This document shows, piece after piece, positions 1 to 6,906 of a stretch of DNA of 12,746 bases. Every line of letters begins with the position of its first letter. Within the stretch, counting starts at the first letter, position 1. The position numbers and the translations under genes are program-made. This DNA is from RUG14300 sp964619685. Its GTDB lineage: Bacteria; Bacillota; Clostridia; Christensenellales; CAG-1252. The stretch is from positions 1 to 12,746 of the forward strand of contig CAZUET010000043.1 of the NCBI GenBank assembly GCA_964619685.1, read 5' to 3'. The notes under the pieces were generated by a model. The model searched no databases, had not been told where the DNA came from, and saw nothing but the letters and a program-made list of their open reading frames with translations.

Positions 1-55
1 CGCTTGGTGTCGCCTGCGTTATTAAGCACTCTATTGTTATATGAATAGTATTCGG
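1..55. repeat. 55-bp direct repeat, copy 1 (pair with 175-229)
   Basis: Bases 1-55 are identical to 175-229 and diverge at the next base. The offset is 174 bp (58 codons), so the repeat is in frame in the surface-protein gene. The exact 55-bp length equals that of the two repeats around the N gap. This suggests the left edge is a contig end produced by an unresolved repeat in a k=55 assembly. Confidence 0.85.
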
Positions 56-734
56 TAATCTCACCTGTTCTTTGTGGATAAGACCTAATAATAGGTGCTT
101 CTTCTTCTTTGCTATCGAATCTTTCGCCATTCTTGGTGTAGAGTTTTACCGTTTTTGTATCCTCTATAAGAGTACGCTTGGTGTCGCCTGCGTTATTAAG
201 CACTCTATTGTTATATGAATAGTATTCGGAATATCTCGGACCGCTCTCGAATGTACCTGCGACAACGGTAAGAATACCACCGTTTATTTGAAAAACGGAG
301 CCTACCGGATTATATAATCCGCCTGTTTGTTCGCTCGAGGTGTCTACAACAGTTAGACGAACACCGGATTTAACTTTCAATATGGGATCATAACCGTTAC
401 GCTGTATTTCTATGCCGTTTAGGTCGAGTATAAGGTCTCTATCTAATGTTTCAGCATTTTGAGTAACGATAAGAGGATTTTCGATATTTTTATCGAGTTG
501 AACATAGCTATATCCGTTGTTTATAGCGGAAAACAGCTCGTCTTGGTTTCTAACGACGAATACCGAGTTTACGGTATAGTCGATATAATCCATAGTGTTA
601 TCTCCGTCATGATATTTGGCGTTTTCTTCTACCACATAGCGTGAATAGGAATTGACCGCCAAAACAGAGGTAAATAATACCATAATAAGAGTAACCGATA
701 TAATGAACATTAACTTACGGCGTTTATTTTTCAT
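1..734 (-). CDS. Secreted beta-helix-like surface protein with SipW-type signal segment (3' end cut by window edge)
   Basis: The ATG at 734 is preceded by an excellent AGGAGG site 7 nt away, and the frame stays open to base 1, giving 244 visible residues. Residues 1-7 are basic (MKNKRRK), 8-26 form a hydrophobic segment, and the motif SYSRYVV follows at 29-35. This matches the Tyr-Ser-Arg/Lys-Tyr motif in two other secreted proteins of this locus. Residues about 59-165 alternate short beta-strand-like stretches with Gly/Asn turns (LDLNGIEI, VKSGVRLTVVD, FQINGGILTVVAGTFESG), the look of a right-handed parallel beta-helix. A 58-residue in-frame unit begins to repeat at the left edge (EYYSYNNRVLNN recurs). 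I infer an exported surface or matrix protein processed by a nearby SipW-like peptidase. The fold call rests on pattern only, and the missing C-terminus could carry an anchor. Confidence 0.75.
   Translation of the reverse strand, partial: MKNKRRKLMFIISVTLIMVLFTSVLAVNSYSRYVVEENAKYHDGDNTMDYIDYTVNSVFVVRNQDELFSAINNGYSYVQLDKNIENPLIVTQNAETLDRDLILDLNGIEIQRNGYDPILKVKSGVRLTVVDTSSEQTGGLYNPVGSVFQINGGILTVVAGTFESGPRYSEYYSYNNRVLNNAGDTKRTLIEDTKTVKLYTKNGERFDSKEEEAPIIRSYPQRTGEITEYYSYNNRVLNNAGDTK
175..229. repeat. 55-bp direct repeat, copy 2 (pair with 1-55)
   Basis: This is the second perfect copy of the repeat at 1-55. It encodes the segment beginning EYYSYNNRVLNNAG in the beta-helix-like protein. Either the protein has tandem 58-residue units of unknown number, or two separate places in the gene share this 55-mer. 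Confidence 0.85.
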
Positions 735-819
735 ATATTTACCTCCTTTGTTTATTTTTAATTGTTGTTCAATAGGTTCAAGATAATGTATCCGTCCGTC
801 CTTTCGTCCTTAAGATACT

Positions 820-913
820 CGTCCGCTGTCATACTGAGCGGAAAACGAAGTTGTAGTCGAAATCCGAGTGTAACGAGGATCAAACGACGTAGGCGTTTGG
901 TATCTTGCGGACG
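820..913. repeat. Palindromic intergenic repeat element with CGTCCGC/GCGGACG ends
   Basis: This 94-bp element lies between the 737-aa gene and the beta-helix gene. It begins CGTCCGC (820-826) and ends with the inverted copy GCGGACG (907-913). Inside are TCATACTGAGCG (829-840) and a hairpin, CAAACGACGTAGGCGTTTG (881-899). Bases 835-891 are identical to 3193-3249. Its ends match the 6841-6903 element in inverted orientation. It looks like a non-coding, MITE- or REP-like repeat. No function can be read from the sequence. Confidence 0.75.
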
Positions 914-922
914 CATCCTTGT

Positions 923-3136
923 TTAATTCAGCACTTGCTCGAATATCACATCCACATAGAATGGATAATTCTTAGAATATGATGTCGACAAATAATACTT
1001 TTGTTGATTATTCACTTCATCATACATTTTTAGTGGGTTATCGCTCGTGTATACCGTTTTATGGGTGGAAGTGGTTGTTTCCTCTAATGTTGACTCCGAT
1101 ACACTTATTTCGGTAATGACGATATCCTTATAAGAATAATCACGAGTGATTTCTCTTTTTATATATTCAGTCTTCGTATCATCGGATATCTTCGTAGACT
1201 CAAGTATATTAGAGGTATCTGTCAATGTTTGAACATTGGTTTCGGTGGAATACTGATCATCTCCAAAATAATTACATACCGTGTTTGTGCCACTTGTAGT
1301 TTCATAAAACATTACTTGGTTTTGGTAAGTAATAGACGGATTGGATGATGACACTTCATTTGGATTATTAGACTGCGTTTTCGCTTGTTTAAAAGTATCG
1401 TAAGACCCGCCTCGAGAAATGCACACGGGTTTGCCCGAATTAGATTCTAAATAATATGCTCGATATATATATCCAGTCCTTGTAACGGTAGATTTTATTT
1501 GACTGCTTATAACCCTATAAACTTTATTTTCTGAAACTTTAATATCGGTAGTTTTGGTTACTTTTAGTGAAATCTTATTACCGTCTATTTTGGTACAAGT
1601 CATTTCCTCTCTGACTTCTGTATCTGTCACTTGAGTTTTAGAAACTAATTCTCTGGATGTAACTGTTGATACGGTCTTAACTCCTGTTTGGGTTGCTGCA
1701 AGCTTATGAATGTAAAATGCAGTTCCATAACTTCCGGCTGTTCCAACGTCAACAAACTTACCTGCAACATTGTTGTCGTCATCAAGATATACTGTTGTTG
1801 TATCTTTATAATGTGAATATGATTTAGTTGTCGCAGTTTTATCGTCCGGGTCTAATAAATACTCATCATATTCTTTGGCTCTATCAGTTAATTGATAATT
1901 ATTCCATAAGAATGATGTGGTTGTCGTAGCTTCGCCAACCGAACCGGATGTGGACTCGCTTGGACTTAATTGAAGATCCTTACTCGTTTGGGTGGAAAAA
2001 GTAGAAGATGTGGTTTCGCCGTCCTTATAGCTTAGTACATTACCAAACACCTTTGATGTTGACGATTCTGTTTTAACCACTGTTCCCGTCAACGATGAAT
2101 CGTTATAAAAGGTATCGACTGTGCTCTCAACTAAGGTTTCTATTGCGAATTCATTACCTGTTTCACTTGGTCCATAAATGGATTTATCTACTTTGTCTGA
2201 AGTAGGATTAACGGAAGTATATATTTTGTTATTGGAAGTGTCTGTAGTAACATGCATCAATGCTCCACCGAGGTAGTCATCGTCAATAGCACTTGTGGGT
2301 GCAAGCTGAATGGAATGGTTTATTGTAGTAGCAATCGACGCAGGTAATACAAAACTCGGCATTGTAACCGAAATTTTATAGAACTCTACATCTTGTTTAT
2401 AGTTGACCGTTACAGGTGGTTTGATCTTACCACCTTCATTCGATACGGTTGGGTTGCCGTCACTCGTCAAAGACGAAACATCCCAAAGACGGAACAAGAG
2501 GGTTTGATCGACTTCCTTAGTGAACTTGGTAAATGTAGCACTAACACCATTTGAACTTACCGCAGTTACAGTAGTCATTCCGTCAATGGTAGCATTAGTG
2601 ACTGTAAAAGTTAAATCGCCTACGGCTTGACCGTTATAATCAACGCTTGTAGAAGTATCGTATTGTTCTCCCGATTTTTTTGCTAATAAATCTGCAATTA
2701 CTATTTGTGGGAACAATGCAACATCCTTATCGTCGAAAACTTGGAATGCAAGCTTTTCGGCAAAATTGACAGGTGCGGAAAAGACAAGATTATAGCGCAT
2801 ACGGACATCGGCAACCTTTTGGTTGTTTGAGCTATCGGTTTGATAGTTATTAACCGAAAATTTGATTTGTCTTAACGCATTCATTGCAATCTTGTCCGAG
2901 CTTTCAGTACCGCCCCAAAAGGCTGTATTGGTAAAGGACAATGCACTGATTCCGTTGATATATGCAGAGGCATTGAAGCTTCCCGCAGTAGCACTGTTGG
3001 ACGAGCCGTCGTTAACAATGTATTTAGAATAAGAAAGCGTTCCAGATATACAAATTATGGTAGCCAAAAGTAAACATATCACCGAGAAGATATGTTTTTT
3101 GAGAAAATATCCGATTTTTTTGAATGTTGATTTCAT
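923..3136 (-). CDS. Large Ser/Thr-rich secreted protein with SipW-type signal segment
   Basis: The gene encodes 737 residues from the ATG at 3136. The frame is open further upstream to 3241, but that part translates an intergenic repeat. The start at 3136 is followed at once by a proper signal segment: basic MKSTFKKIGYFLKKH, a hydrophobic stretch 16-33, then TLSYSKYIVNDG (33-44) and SATAGSF (48-54). This resembles the mature N-terminus of TasA-family proteins, where an Ala-Thr-x-x-x-Phe-like pattern follows the cleavage region. The ribosome binding site (AAAGGG, 3-4 nt away) is weak. The rest is beta-rich and full of Ser, Thr, Asp and Asn, with no C-terminal membrane segment and no LPXTG motif. 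The only Cys residues in the exported part are a few scattered ones. I infer an exported matrix or surface protein processed by SipW-like peptidase 1 encoded just upstream. I do not recognise a catalytic domain. Confidence 0.8.
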   Translation of the reverse strand: MKSTFKKIGYFLKKHIFSVICLLLATIICISGTLSYSKYIVNDGSSNSATAGSFNASAYINGISALSFTNTAFWGGTESSDKIAMNALRQIKFSVNNYQTDSSNNQKVADVRMRYNLVFSAPVNFAEKLAFQVFDDKDVALFPQIVIADLLAKKSGEQYDTSTSVDYNGQAVGDLTFTVTNATIDGMTTVTAVSSNGVSATFTKFTKEVDQTLLFRLWDVSSLTSDGNPTVSNEGGKIKPPVTVNYKQDVEFYKISVTMPSFVLPASIATTINHSIQLAPTSAIDDDYLGGALMHVTTDTSNNKIYTSVNPTSDKVDKSIYGPSETGNEFAIETLVESTVDTFYNDSSLTGTVVKTESSTSKVFGNVLSYKDGETTSSTFSTQTSKDLQLSPSESTSGSVGEATTTTSFLWNNYQLTDRAKEYDEYLLDPDDKTATTKSYSHYKDTTTVYLDDDNNVAGKFVDVGTAGSYGTAFYIHKLAATQTGVKTVSTVTSRELVSKTQVTDTEVREEMTCTKIDGNKISLKVTKTTDIKVSENKVYRVISSQIKSTVTRTGYIYRAYYLESNSGKPVCISRGGSYDTFKQAKTQSNNPNEVSSSNPSITYQNQVMFYETTSGTNTVCNYFGDDQYSTETNVQTLTDTSNILESTKISDDTKTEYIKREITRDYSYKDIVITEISVSESTLEETTTSTHKTVYTSDNPLKMYDEVNNQQKYYLSTSYSKNYPFYVDVIFEQVLN

Positions 3137-3174
3137 TTTCCCTTTTGACTCCCCAATTATTGTTTTTTTTGTTA

Positions 3175-3333
3175 CCGTCCTCGCTATTATATTGAGCGGA
3201 AAACGAAGTTGTAGTCGAAATCCGAGTGTAACGAGGATCAAACGACGTATCGGTTCCGTCCAAGATACTATTCGACTTCGCTTACGCTCCGCTCAGTATG
3301 AAAGGACGGGGAAAGCTCAGTATGATAGGACGG
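3175..3333. repeat. Composite intergenic repeat region (CCGTCC...GGACGG)
   Basis: This fills most of the 332-bp gap between peptidase 1 and the 737-aa gene. It contains CCGTCC at 3175-3180 and 3256-3261 and the inverted GGACGG at 3304-3309 and 3328-3333. Bases 3193-3249 are a 57-bp stretch identical to 835-891, and two CTCAGTATGA cores are also present. It appears to be two or more copies of the same repeat family joined together and partly decayed. No gene is supported here. Confidence 0.7.
3186..3191 (-). promoter_or_regulatory. Possible -10 box (TATAAT) created inside a repeat copy
   Basis: On the minus strand the repeat copy upstream of the 737-aa gene reads CTCAATATAATAGCG. The related copy at 820-913 has CTCAGTATGACAGCG at the same place, so a few changes have made a perfect TATAAT. 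Transcription would start about 40-45 nt before the ATG at 3136. No good -35 box is visible at 16-18 bp, so this is tentative. Confidence 0.35.
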
Positions 3334-3412
3334 AAGTCAGTACAATAGTGGACTAAATCTGAACACTGAATTGTATAGGCTCATAATGATAGTACCGTCA
3401 TTATACGGATAC

Positions 3413-3435
3413 GGATAAAAATACACTTTTTATCC
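3413..3435. other. Perfect 9-bp inverted repeat downstream of SipW-like peptidase 1
   Basis: GGATAAAAA and TTTTTATCC are separated by 5 nt. The hairpin sits 34-56 nt past the stop codon of the peptidase gene. A second imperfect hairpin (3451-3473, AATAG/CTATT plus CGCA/TGCG) overlaps that stop codon. Neither is followed by a clean T-run on the minus strand, so a weak 3'-end or RNA-processing signal is more likely than a canonical terminator. Confidence 0.4.
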
Positions 3436-3468
3436 CATTTTATCTATTTGAATAGCGCAAAAATGCGA

Positions 3469-4188
3469 CTATTCGTTGTTTTCTAATTGATTTTCGTCCT
3501 TAGACTCGTCTTCATTAGACTTTAAATCGTCAACAGCAACCTCGCAATCTATCTCAATAGGCTCTTCAACAACTTCTTCGGTAGAGGGTTCGTTATTGAG
3601 TGTTTCCTCCTCAACATCCTCTTCCTTTTTGTGGTTGTCGCTCTCTATCTTGATTGCAACTCCGCCTAATGCAAGAATGGCTAAACCGCATACGATATAA
3701 ATCCAACCTTCGCTTTTGATCCAACCTGTGAATCTACCGAGCTTAGGATAATGACCTACTACTTCACCGAGAATGTTTTCTCGAGCGACCGGTACAGTGT
3801 CCTTGACATTATTGGCATCGCCCTTTGTTATAAATCCGTCATCGGTGTAACCTATAATACGGTGGGTGGTGGGTACTGTGTCGCCGTCTTGAAGGAAGGT
3901 GATGACATCGCCTATCTTATAGTCATCGGTATCCTTTATAATTATCATATCACCGATATTGACTTCGACAGGTTCTCCGCCGTCAACCATTACGCTCGTT
4001 CCGTTCATACTGCCGGTTGCTATGGTTAAACACGAATAGCCGAATACCGACGGGACCGGATCCTTAAGGATGAACTTATCGATCGCAAGCCATAGGACAA
4101 GGACGACAAGCAATCCGAATAAGGTCCAAATGATTCCCCAAAAAACATTTTGAGCGATCTTTAAGCCCTTTTTAACTTTTTCGGACAT
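3469..4188 (-). CDS. SipW-like (S26B, ER-type) signal peptidase I, copy 1
   Basis: The 239-aa membrane peptidase would cleave signal segments of exported proteins on the outer face of the membrane. There is an N-terminal TM at about 15-36. The box with the catalytic Ser is ATGSMNG (Ser60). PTTHRIIG follows, with His109 in place of the Lys of ordinary bacterial signal peptidases. TKGDANNVKD has Asp124 and Asp130. Ser-His-Asp is the mark of the archaeal/ER-type branch that includes Bacillus SipW. A second TM lies at about 162-180, followed by a 55-residue very acidic tail (runs of Glu and Asp) that faces the cytoplasm if both ends are inside. The ATG is preceded by GGAG about 8 nt away. It lies between the 233-aa TasA-like gene and the 737-aa gene, both candidate substrates. 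The acidic tail is unusual compared with peptidase 2. Confidence 0.93.
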   Translation of the reverse strand: MSEKVKKGLKIAQNVFWGIIWTLFGLLVVLVLWLAIDKFILKDPVPSVFGYSCLTIATGSMNGTSVMVDGGEPVEVNIGDMIIIKDTDDYKIGDVITFLQDGDTVPTTHRIIGYTDDGFITKGDANNVKDTVPVARENILGEVVGHYPKLGRFTGWIKSEGWIYIVCGLAILALGGVAIKIESDNHKKEEDVEEETLNNEPSTEEVVEEPIEIDCEVAVDDLKSNEDESKDENQLENNE

Positions 4189-4203
4189 AATATATTCTCC
4201 GTC

Positions 4204-4234
4204 AGCCGTAAAAAAATGTTATGGAATTACGGCT
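4204..4234. other. Hairpin (8-bp stem) just upstream of peptidase 1
   Basis: AGCCGTAA pairs with TTACGGCT across a 15-nt loop, immediately upstream of the GGAG site of the peptidase gene. In the minus-strand transcript it could affect access to that ribosome binding site. Confidence 0.4.
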
Positions 4235-4250
4235 TATTTTAACAAGGCAT

Positions 4251-4272
4251 CCCCGTCGAAAAAAGGACGGGG
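4251..4272. other. GC-rich hairpin between TasA-like gene and peptidase 1
   Basis: CCCCGTC and GACGGGG form a perfect 7-bp stem over an 8-nt loop. It is the strongest of three hairpins in this 145-bp gap. On the minus strand it is not followed directly by a T-run, so partial termination, processing or mRNA protection are all possible. Confidence 0.45.
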
Positions 4273-4306
4273 AATAAACCTGTTATATTATATAATATGG
4301 ATATTT

Positions 4307-4321
4307 AGAGGGAGCCCCTCT
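4307..4321. other. Small hairpin right after the TasA-like stop codon
   Basis: AGAGGG and CCCTCT flank a 3-nt loop, 12 nt downstream of the stop codon of the 233-aa gene. It is well placed to protect the 3' end of that message, but no T-run follows it. Confidence 0.4.
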
Positions 4322-4333
4322 TTATAAATGCAA

Positions 4334-5035
4334 TTATTCTTGAATTTGTTCTATAGATACGGTCATGTTGAAAGACATTGTAGGCTCGATTTCAACTCCC
4401 GATTCTTGATAGTCAGAATTACTCGCCTTCTTACCTATAGCAGTATCTTTTTCATCATTATCGCTATCTAATTCCCATTTCCAAGTCAAAGTGTAAGTTT
4501 TATCGAATTGATCTCCTGCAGTAATTTTAAGATTATTATTCGAATCGTTATTAAAATACTCCTTGACATCACTTAATTTACTAAAAACTTCTTCGGTAGT
4601 CCCATCACTTAAAGTCCACTTTACAGGATAATAATCTCCATAATGAATTTCTTGTACAGTATTACCAAAACCAATAGTCAACTTAGCAAAAACTTCTGCA
4701 GAACCTGTTATAGAGATATTCATAAAACCGGTTGTTCCGGGAGCTACTACACTACTTTCTGCATTAACTGCAACACCATCACTAGTTACTTTGGTTGCAA
4801 GAGAAGAACCTGTTCCCATAGTATAGTTGGTACCAAAAAGATTATCAGCATTTACAGTTACTACAAATCCCCATTTTGCAGCGGTTGCAGTTTGGTTACC
4901 GGTTGTATCTCTGGTGATATATCTCGAATAGGTCATTGCGCCCATTCCTACTACTAAAGCTACCATAAGAAGCATTGCAATTACGATAATAACGGCTTTA
5001 CTTCTATTATTTTTGCGTTCAGATTGTTTTTCCAT
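4334..5035 (-). CDS. TasA/camelysin-like exported protein, paralogue A (233 aa)
   Basis: A basic N-terminus (to residue 13) is followed by a hydrophobic segment at 14-34, the motif MTYSRYITRD (34-43) and TATAAKWGF (49-57), the expected start of the mature protein. The mature part is about 190 residues and beta-rich. It contains VVAPGTTGFMNISITG (96-111), the DYYPVKW segment (134-140) and TYTLTWKWELD followed by an Asp-rich DSDNDEKDTAIG (180-201). The same blocks occur in the same order in the 233-aa protein at 6010-6711, so the two are paralogues of identical length. The ATG at 5035 has AGGAG about 8 nt upstream. In Bacillus, TasA and camelysin need SipW for processing and TasA forms matrix fibres. 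I infer a fibre-forming or surface-layer subunit processed by the peptidase encoded directly downstream. The fold assignment rests on motif order, not on a database match. Confidence 0.82.
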   Translation of the reverse strand: MEKQSERKNNRSKAVIIVIAMLLMVALVVGMGAMTYSRYITRDTTGNQTATAAKWGFVVTVNADNLFGTNYTMGTGSSLATKVTSDGVAVNAESSVVAPGTTGFMNISITGSAEVFAKLTIGFGNTVQEIHYGDYYPVKWTLSDGTTEEVFSKLSDVKEYFNNDSNNNLKITAGDQFDKTYTLTWKWELDSDNDEKDTAIGKKASNSDYQESGVEIEPTMSFNMTVSIEQIQE

Positions 5036-5099
5036 ATTTTTTCTCCTAATTATTTATAAGTCTATTAAACGTGCTAATTACTTAGCTTTTGTCTTTGTT

Positions 5100-5975
5100 T
5101 TAGATTCCTTGATTTTTGTTTTTTGGTTGCTTGTGTTTCTTCTGTTTGACCACTAACCATACCGAGTATATTATCAGTATTGCGGTACACACCATAAGCA
5201 GTATCAGCCACGGATATCTGGTCGTTCCACCGTATTCCATACCGTCGGAGCCTTCTATTTTCGTACCTCCCTGCGCTGTCGGATCGGGGGCTTCTTCCGC
5301 ATAGGTGCGAATATTAAGGTCAAGCGTTACTTTTTGGTCAACCGCATGATTACCGAGCCAAGTATCTAATTCGTCGTTACCTCCCTCGTATTCCCAAAGT
5401 ATTTCAAGGGTGTAATTCTCATAAGAGGTTGCACCAAGTATACCCGGGTGATAATCGAGTGTAGCGTTCTTTATTTGTACATAATCGTTTTCGGATCCTA
5501 TTATATATTCGCCGTTACCGTTATACAAACGAACTTTGACAGGGAATTCTGTGGCGTCCACCGCAGTGCTATCTATACTCAGCACGAAGTTTAGATCGGT
5601 TTGATACACGATAGCCATATTACCTTCGTTACGAAAGGTGAAAATGTATTTTGTGGATGTCCCCGGTGCAAATACCTTATTACCGTTCTGTGATAGTACA
5701 GTGCTTTCTCCATTTCCGTTCACATATTCGGACTTGAATATCGGTACTTTCCTATCGGCACTCCAACCCTTACCCTCGTCATCTTCGATATCAAAGGACG
5801 GTTTCTTACCAACGATAAACAGTATATCTGTATTCTCGGGTAGAATATCGCTTCCTTTTAATGAGATTACACCGAGAGTAATCAACACCAGCATGAACAC
5901 AACGACAACCATCAACATTATCCAAGCCCATTTTTTATTTGACGATGAGCTTTTCGGTTTATTGTCGGTTGACAC
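5100..5975 (-). CDS. TasA-like relative held in the membrane by two TM segments (291 aa)
   Basis: The start is GTG at 5975 with AGGAG 8 nt upstream. TM1 spans about 16-38 and follows a basic, Ser-rich N-terminus. The external part runs from 40 to 254. TM2 lies at 255-276 and is followed by a strongly basic tail (KQKKHKQPKNKN), so both ends should be cytoplasmic. The external domain shares blocks with the two 233-aa proteins: VFAPGTSTKYIFTFRNEG (101-118) and YTLEILWEYEGGNDELDTW (188-206). It lacks the Tyr-Ser-Arg/Lys-Tyr motif and the AT-x-x-x-W/F start that mark the predicted peptidase substrates, and it lacks LPXTG. It lies between the two paralogues in one co-directional run. I infer a membrane anchor or minor nucleating subunit for the fibre proteins, by analogy with the role of TapA, although no TapA sequence similarity is claimed. 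Confidence 0.75.
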   Translation of the reverse strand: MSTDNKPKSSSSNKKWAWIMLMVVVVFMLVLITLGVISLKGSDILPENTDILFIVGKKPSFDIEDDEGKGWSADRKVPIFKSEYVNGNGESTVLSQNGNKVFAPGTSTKYIFTFRNEGNMAIVYQTDLNFVLSIDSTAVDATEFPVKVRLYNGNGEYIIGSENDYVQIKNATLDYHPGILGATSYENYTLEILWEYEGGNDELDTWLGNHAVDQKVTLDLNIRTYAEEAPDPTAQGGTKIEGSDGMEYGGTTRYPWLILLMVCTAILIIYSVWLVVKQKKHKQPKNKNQGI

Positions 5976-6009
5976 TTTGTTATCTCCTTATGGTTAAATA
6001 AATTTCTAA

Positions 6010-6711
6010 TTAGTCGATTTGGGTTGCGGTAATGGTTAATTTAAAACTTACTTCAGTCTCATATGTATCTACAGTAACACCAGTGGTATCGCCTGCAATT
6101 ATATCACCAAGAAGTGTATCTGCTGAATCATTACCATCAAAATCCCATACCCAAGAAAGAGTATATGTAGCGGCTAAGTCACTATTGACAACATAGTCTC
6201 TATCCAAACCATCCAAAACATCTTTCATTTCAGCTAATGTTTTATTTTCAGCAATAGCATCTGTTACACCACTCATTTCTAACTTAAATTTAATTGGATA
6301 ATAATCTGAATCAAGGTCTACTTTGCCATTTCCTGTTTTAAGAACAACATCCTTAATGTCTGTTAGAGCAAAATCGAGATGTAGCTTTACTTCAGGAGTT
6401 CCGCTAATAGAAAATGTTGTAGAACCGCTTGTTCCAGGAGCAACTACATCACTTGTAGATTTAACTGTAACTTCAGTATCAGTTGGGTTTTTATACTCAT
6501 TACTAAAAAGCTTATCGCCTTGAATCTCGATTTTAACGCCCCACTTTGCTACTTGAGCGGAGTCGTTGCCTGTTCCTTGAGTTGTATACTTAGCTAAGGT
6601 GGTACCTACTACACATGTAGTGATAAGACAAAGCATAAGGACGATAGCTGCAACGATGATAGTTTTACTTTTCTTAGACTTATTGTCTGTTCTTTTTTCA
6701 TTAACTTGCAT
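6010..6711 (-). CDS. TasA/camelysin-like exported protein, paralogue B (233 aa)
   Basis: The Lys-rich N-terminus precedes a hydrophobic segment at 17-38. GTTLAKYTTQG (36-46) and SAQVAKWGVKI (51-61) mark the cleavage region and mature start. Conserved blocks follow in the same order as in the 4334-5035 protein: DVVAPGTSGSTTFSISG (88-104), SDYYPIKFKLE (135-145), and TYTLSWVWDFDGNDSADTL (182-200). The Trp-x-Trp followed by closely spaced Asp residues could bind metal. ATG at 6711 has AGGAGAGGA directly upstream, a strong site fitting an abundant product. It is separated from peptidase 2 by a 195-bp gap holding a palindromic repeat, so it may have its own promoter, but I see no clean one. I infer an exported fibre or matrix subunit. 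Duplication with paralogue A is clear, and both are far from identical. Confidence 0.82.
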   Translation of the reverse strand: MQVNEKRTDNKSKKSKTIIVAAIVLMLCLITTCVVGTTLAKYTTQGTGNDSAQVAKWGVKIEIQGDKLFSNEYKNPTDTEVTVKSTSDVVAPGTSGSTTFSISGTPEVKLHLDFALTDIKDVVLKTGNGKVDLDSDYYPIKFKLEMSGVTDAIAENKTLAEMKDVLDGLDRDYVVNSDLAATYTLSWVWDFDGNDSADTLLGDIIAGDTTGVTVDTYETEVSFKLTITATQID

Positions 6712-6750
6712 TTTTCCTCTCCTATTATAGATTTTTTATAATTATTTCAC

Positions 6751-6769
6751 CGTCAATAATCAGTTGACG
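6751..6769. other. Inverted repeat upstream of paralogue B
   Basis: CGTCAA and TTGACG are separated by 7 nt, about 40 nt before the ATG of the 233-aa gene. It could be a regulator site or a leader hairpin. The TTGACG arm resembles a -35 box, but no -10 box sits at a good distance. Confidence 0.3.
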
Positions 6770-6840
6770 ATTTAGTTTGTGTTTTTATATAAAGCGGATG
6801 CTTCCGCATATAGTTTTATTCACTCTTCCATCCGTTAATT

Positions 6841-6903
6841 CGTCCGCAAGATACCAAATTGTTACACAATTTGATTCTCGCTACGCTCAGTATGACGGCG
6901 GAC
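6841..6903. repeat. Palindromic intergenic repeat element, short form
   Basis: This 63-bp element begins CGTCCGC (6841-6847) and ends GCGGAC (6898-6903), just after the stop codon of peptidase 2. Its centre is a perfect hairpin, CAAATTGTTACACAATTTG (6855-6873), followed by ATTCTCGCTACGCTCAGTAT. Nearly the same sequence occurs at 9000-9050, and the inverted, sequence-changed form at 820-913. Confidence 0.8.
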
Positions 6904-6906
6904 AGA

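Noticed and set aside
3137..3241. N-terminal extension of the 737-aa protein back to an ATG at 3241
   Set aside because: This part translates an intergenic repeat that is also found at 835-891. The signal segment begins properly at the ATG at 3136.
3024..3356. Small open frames on both strands around the signal-peptide end of the 737-aa gene
   Set aside because: They overlap the real gene or the repeat region and lack ribosome binding sites and recognisable protein features.
5100..5975. Sortase-anchored protein call for the 291-aa product
   Set aside because: It has a C-terminal TM and basic tail, but no LPXTG-like motif precedes them.
6713..6770. Promoter with TTGACG and TATAAT before paralogue B
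   Set aside because: The spacer would be about 21 bp and the TATAAT touches the ribosome binding site, so a transcript from it could not be translated well.
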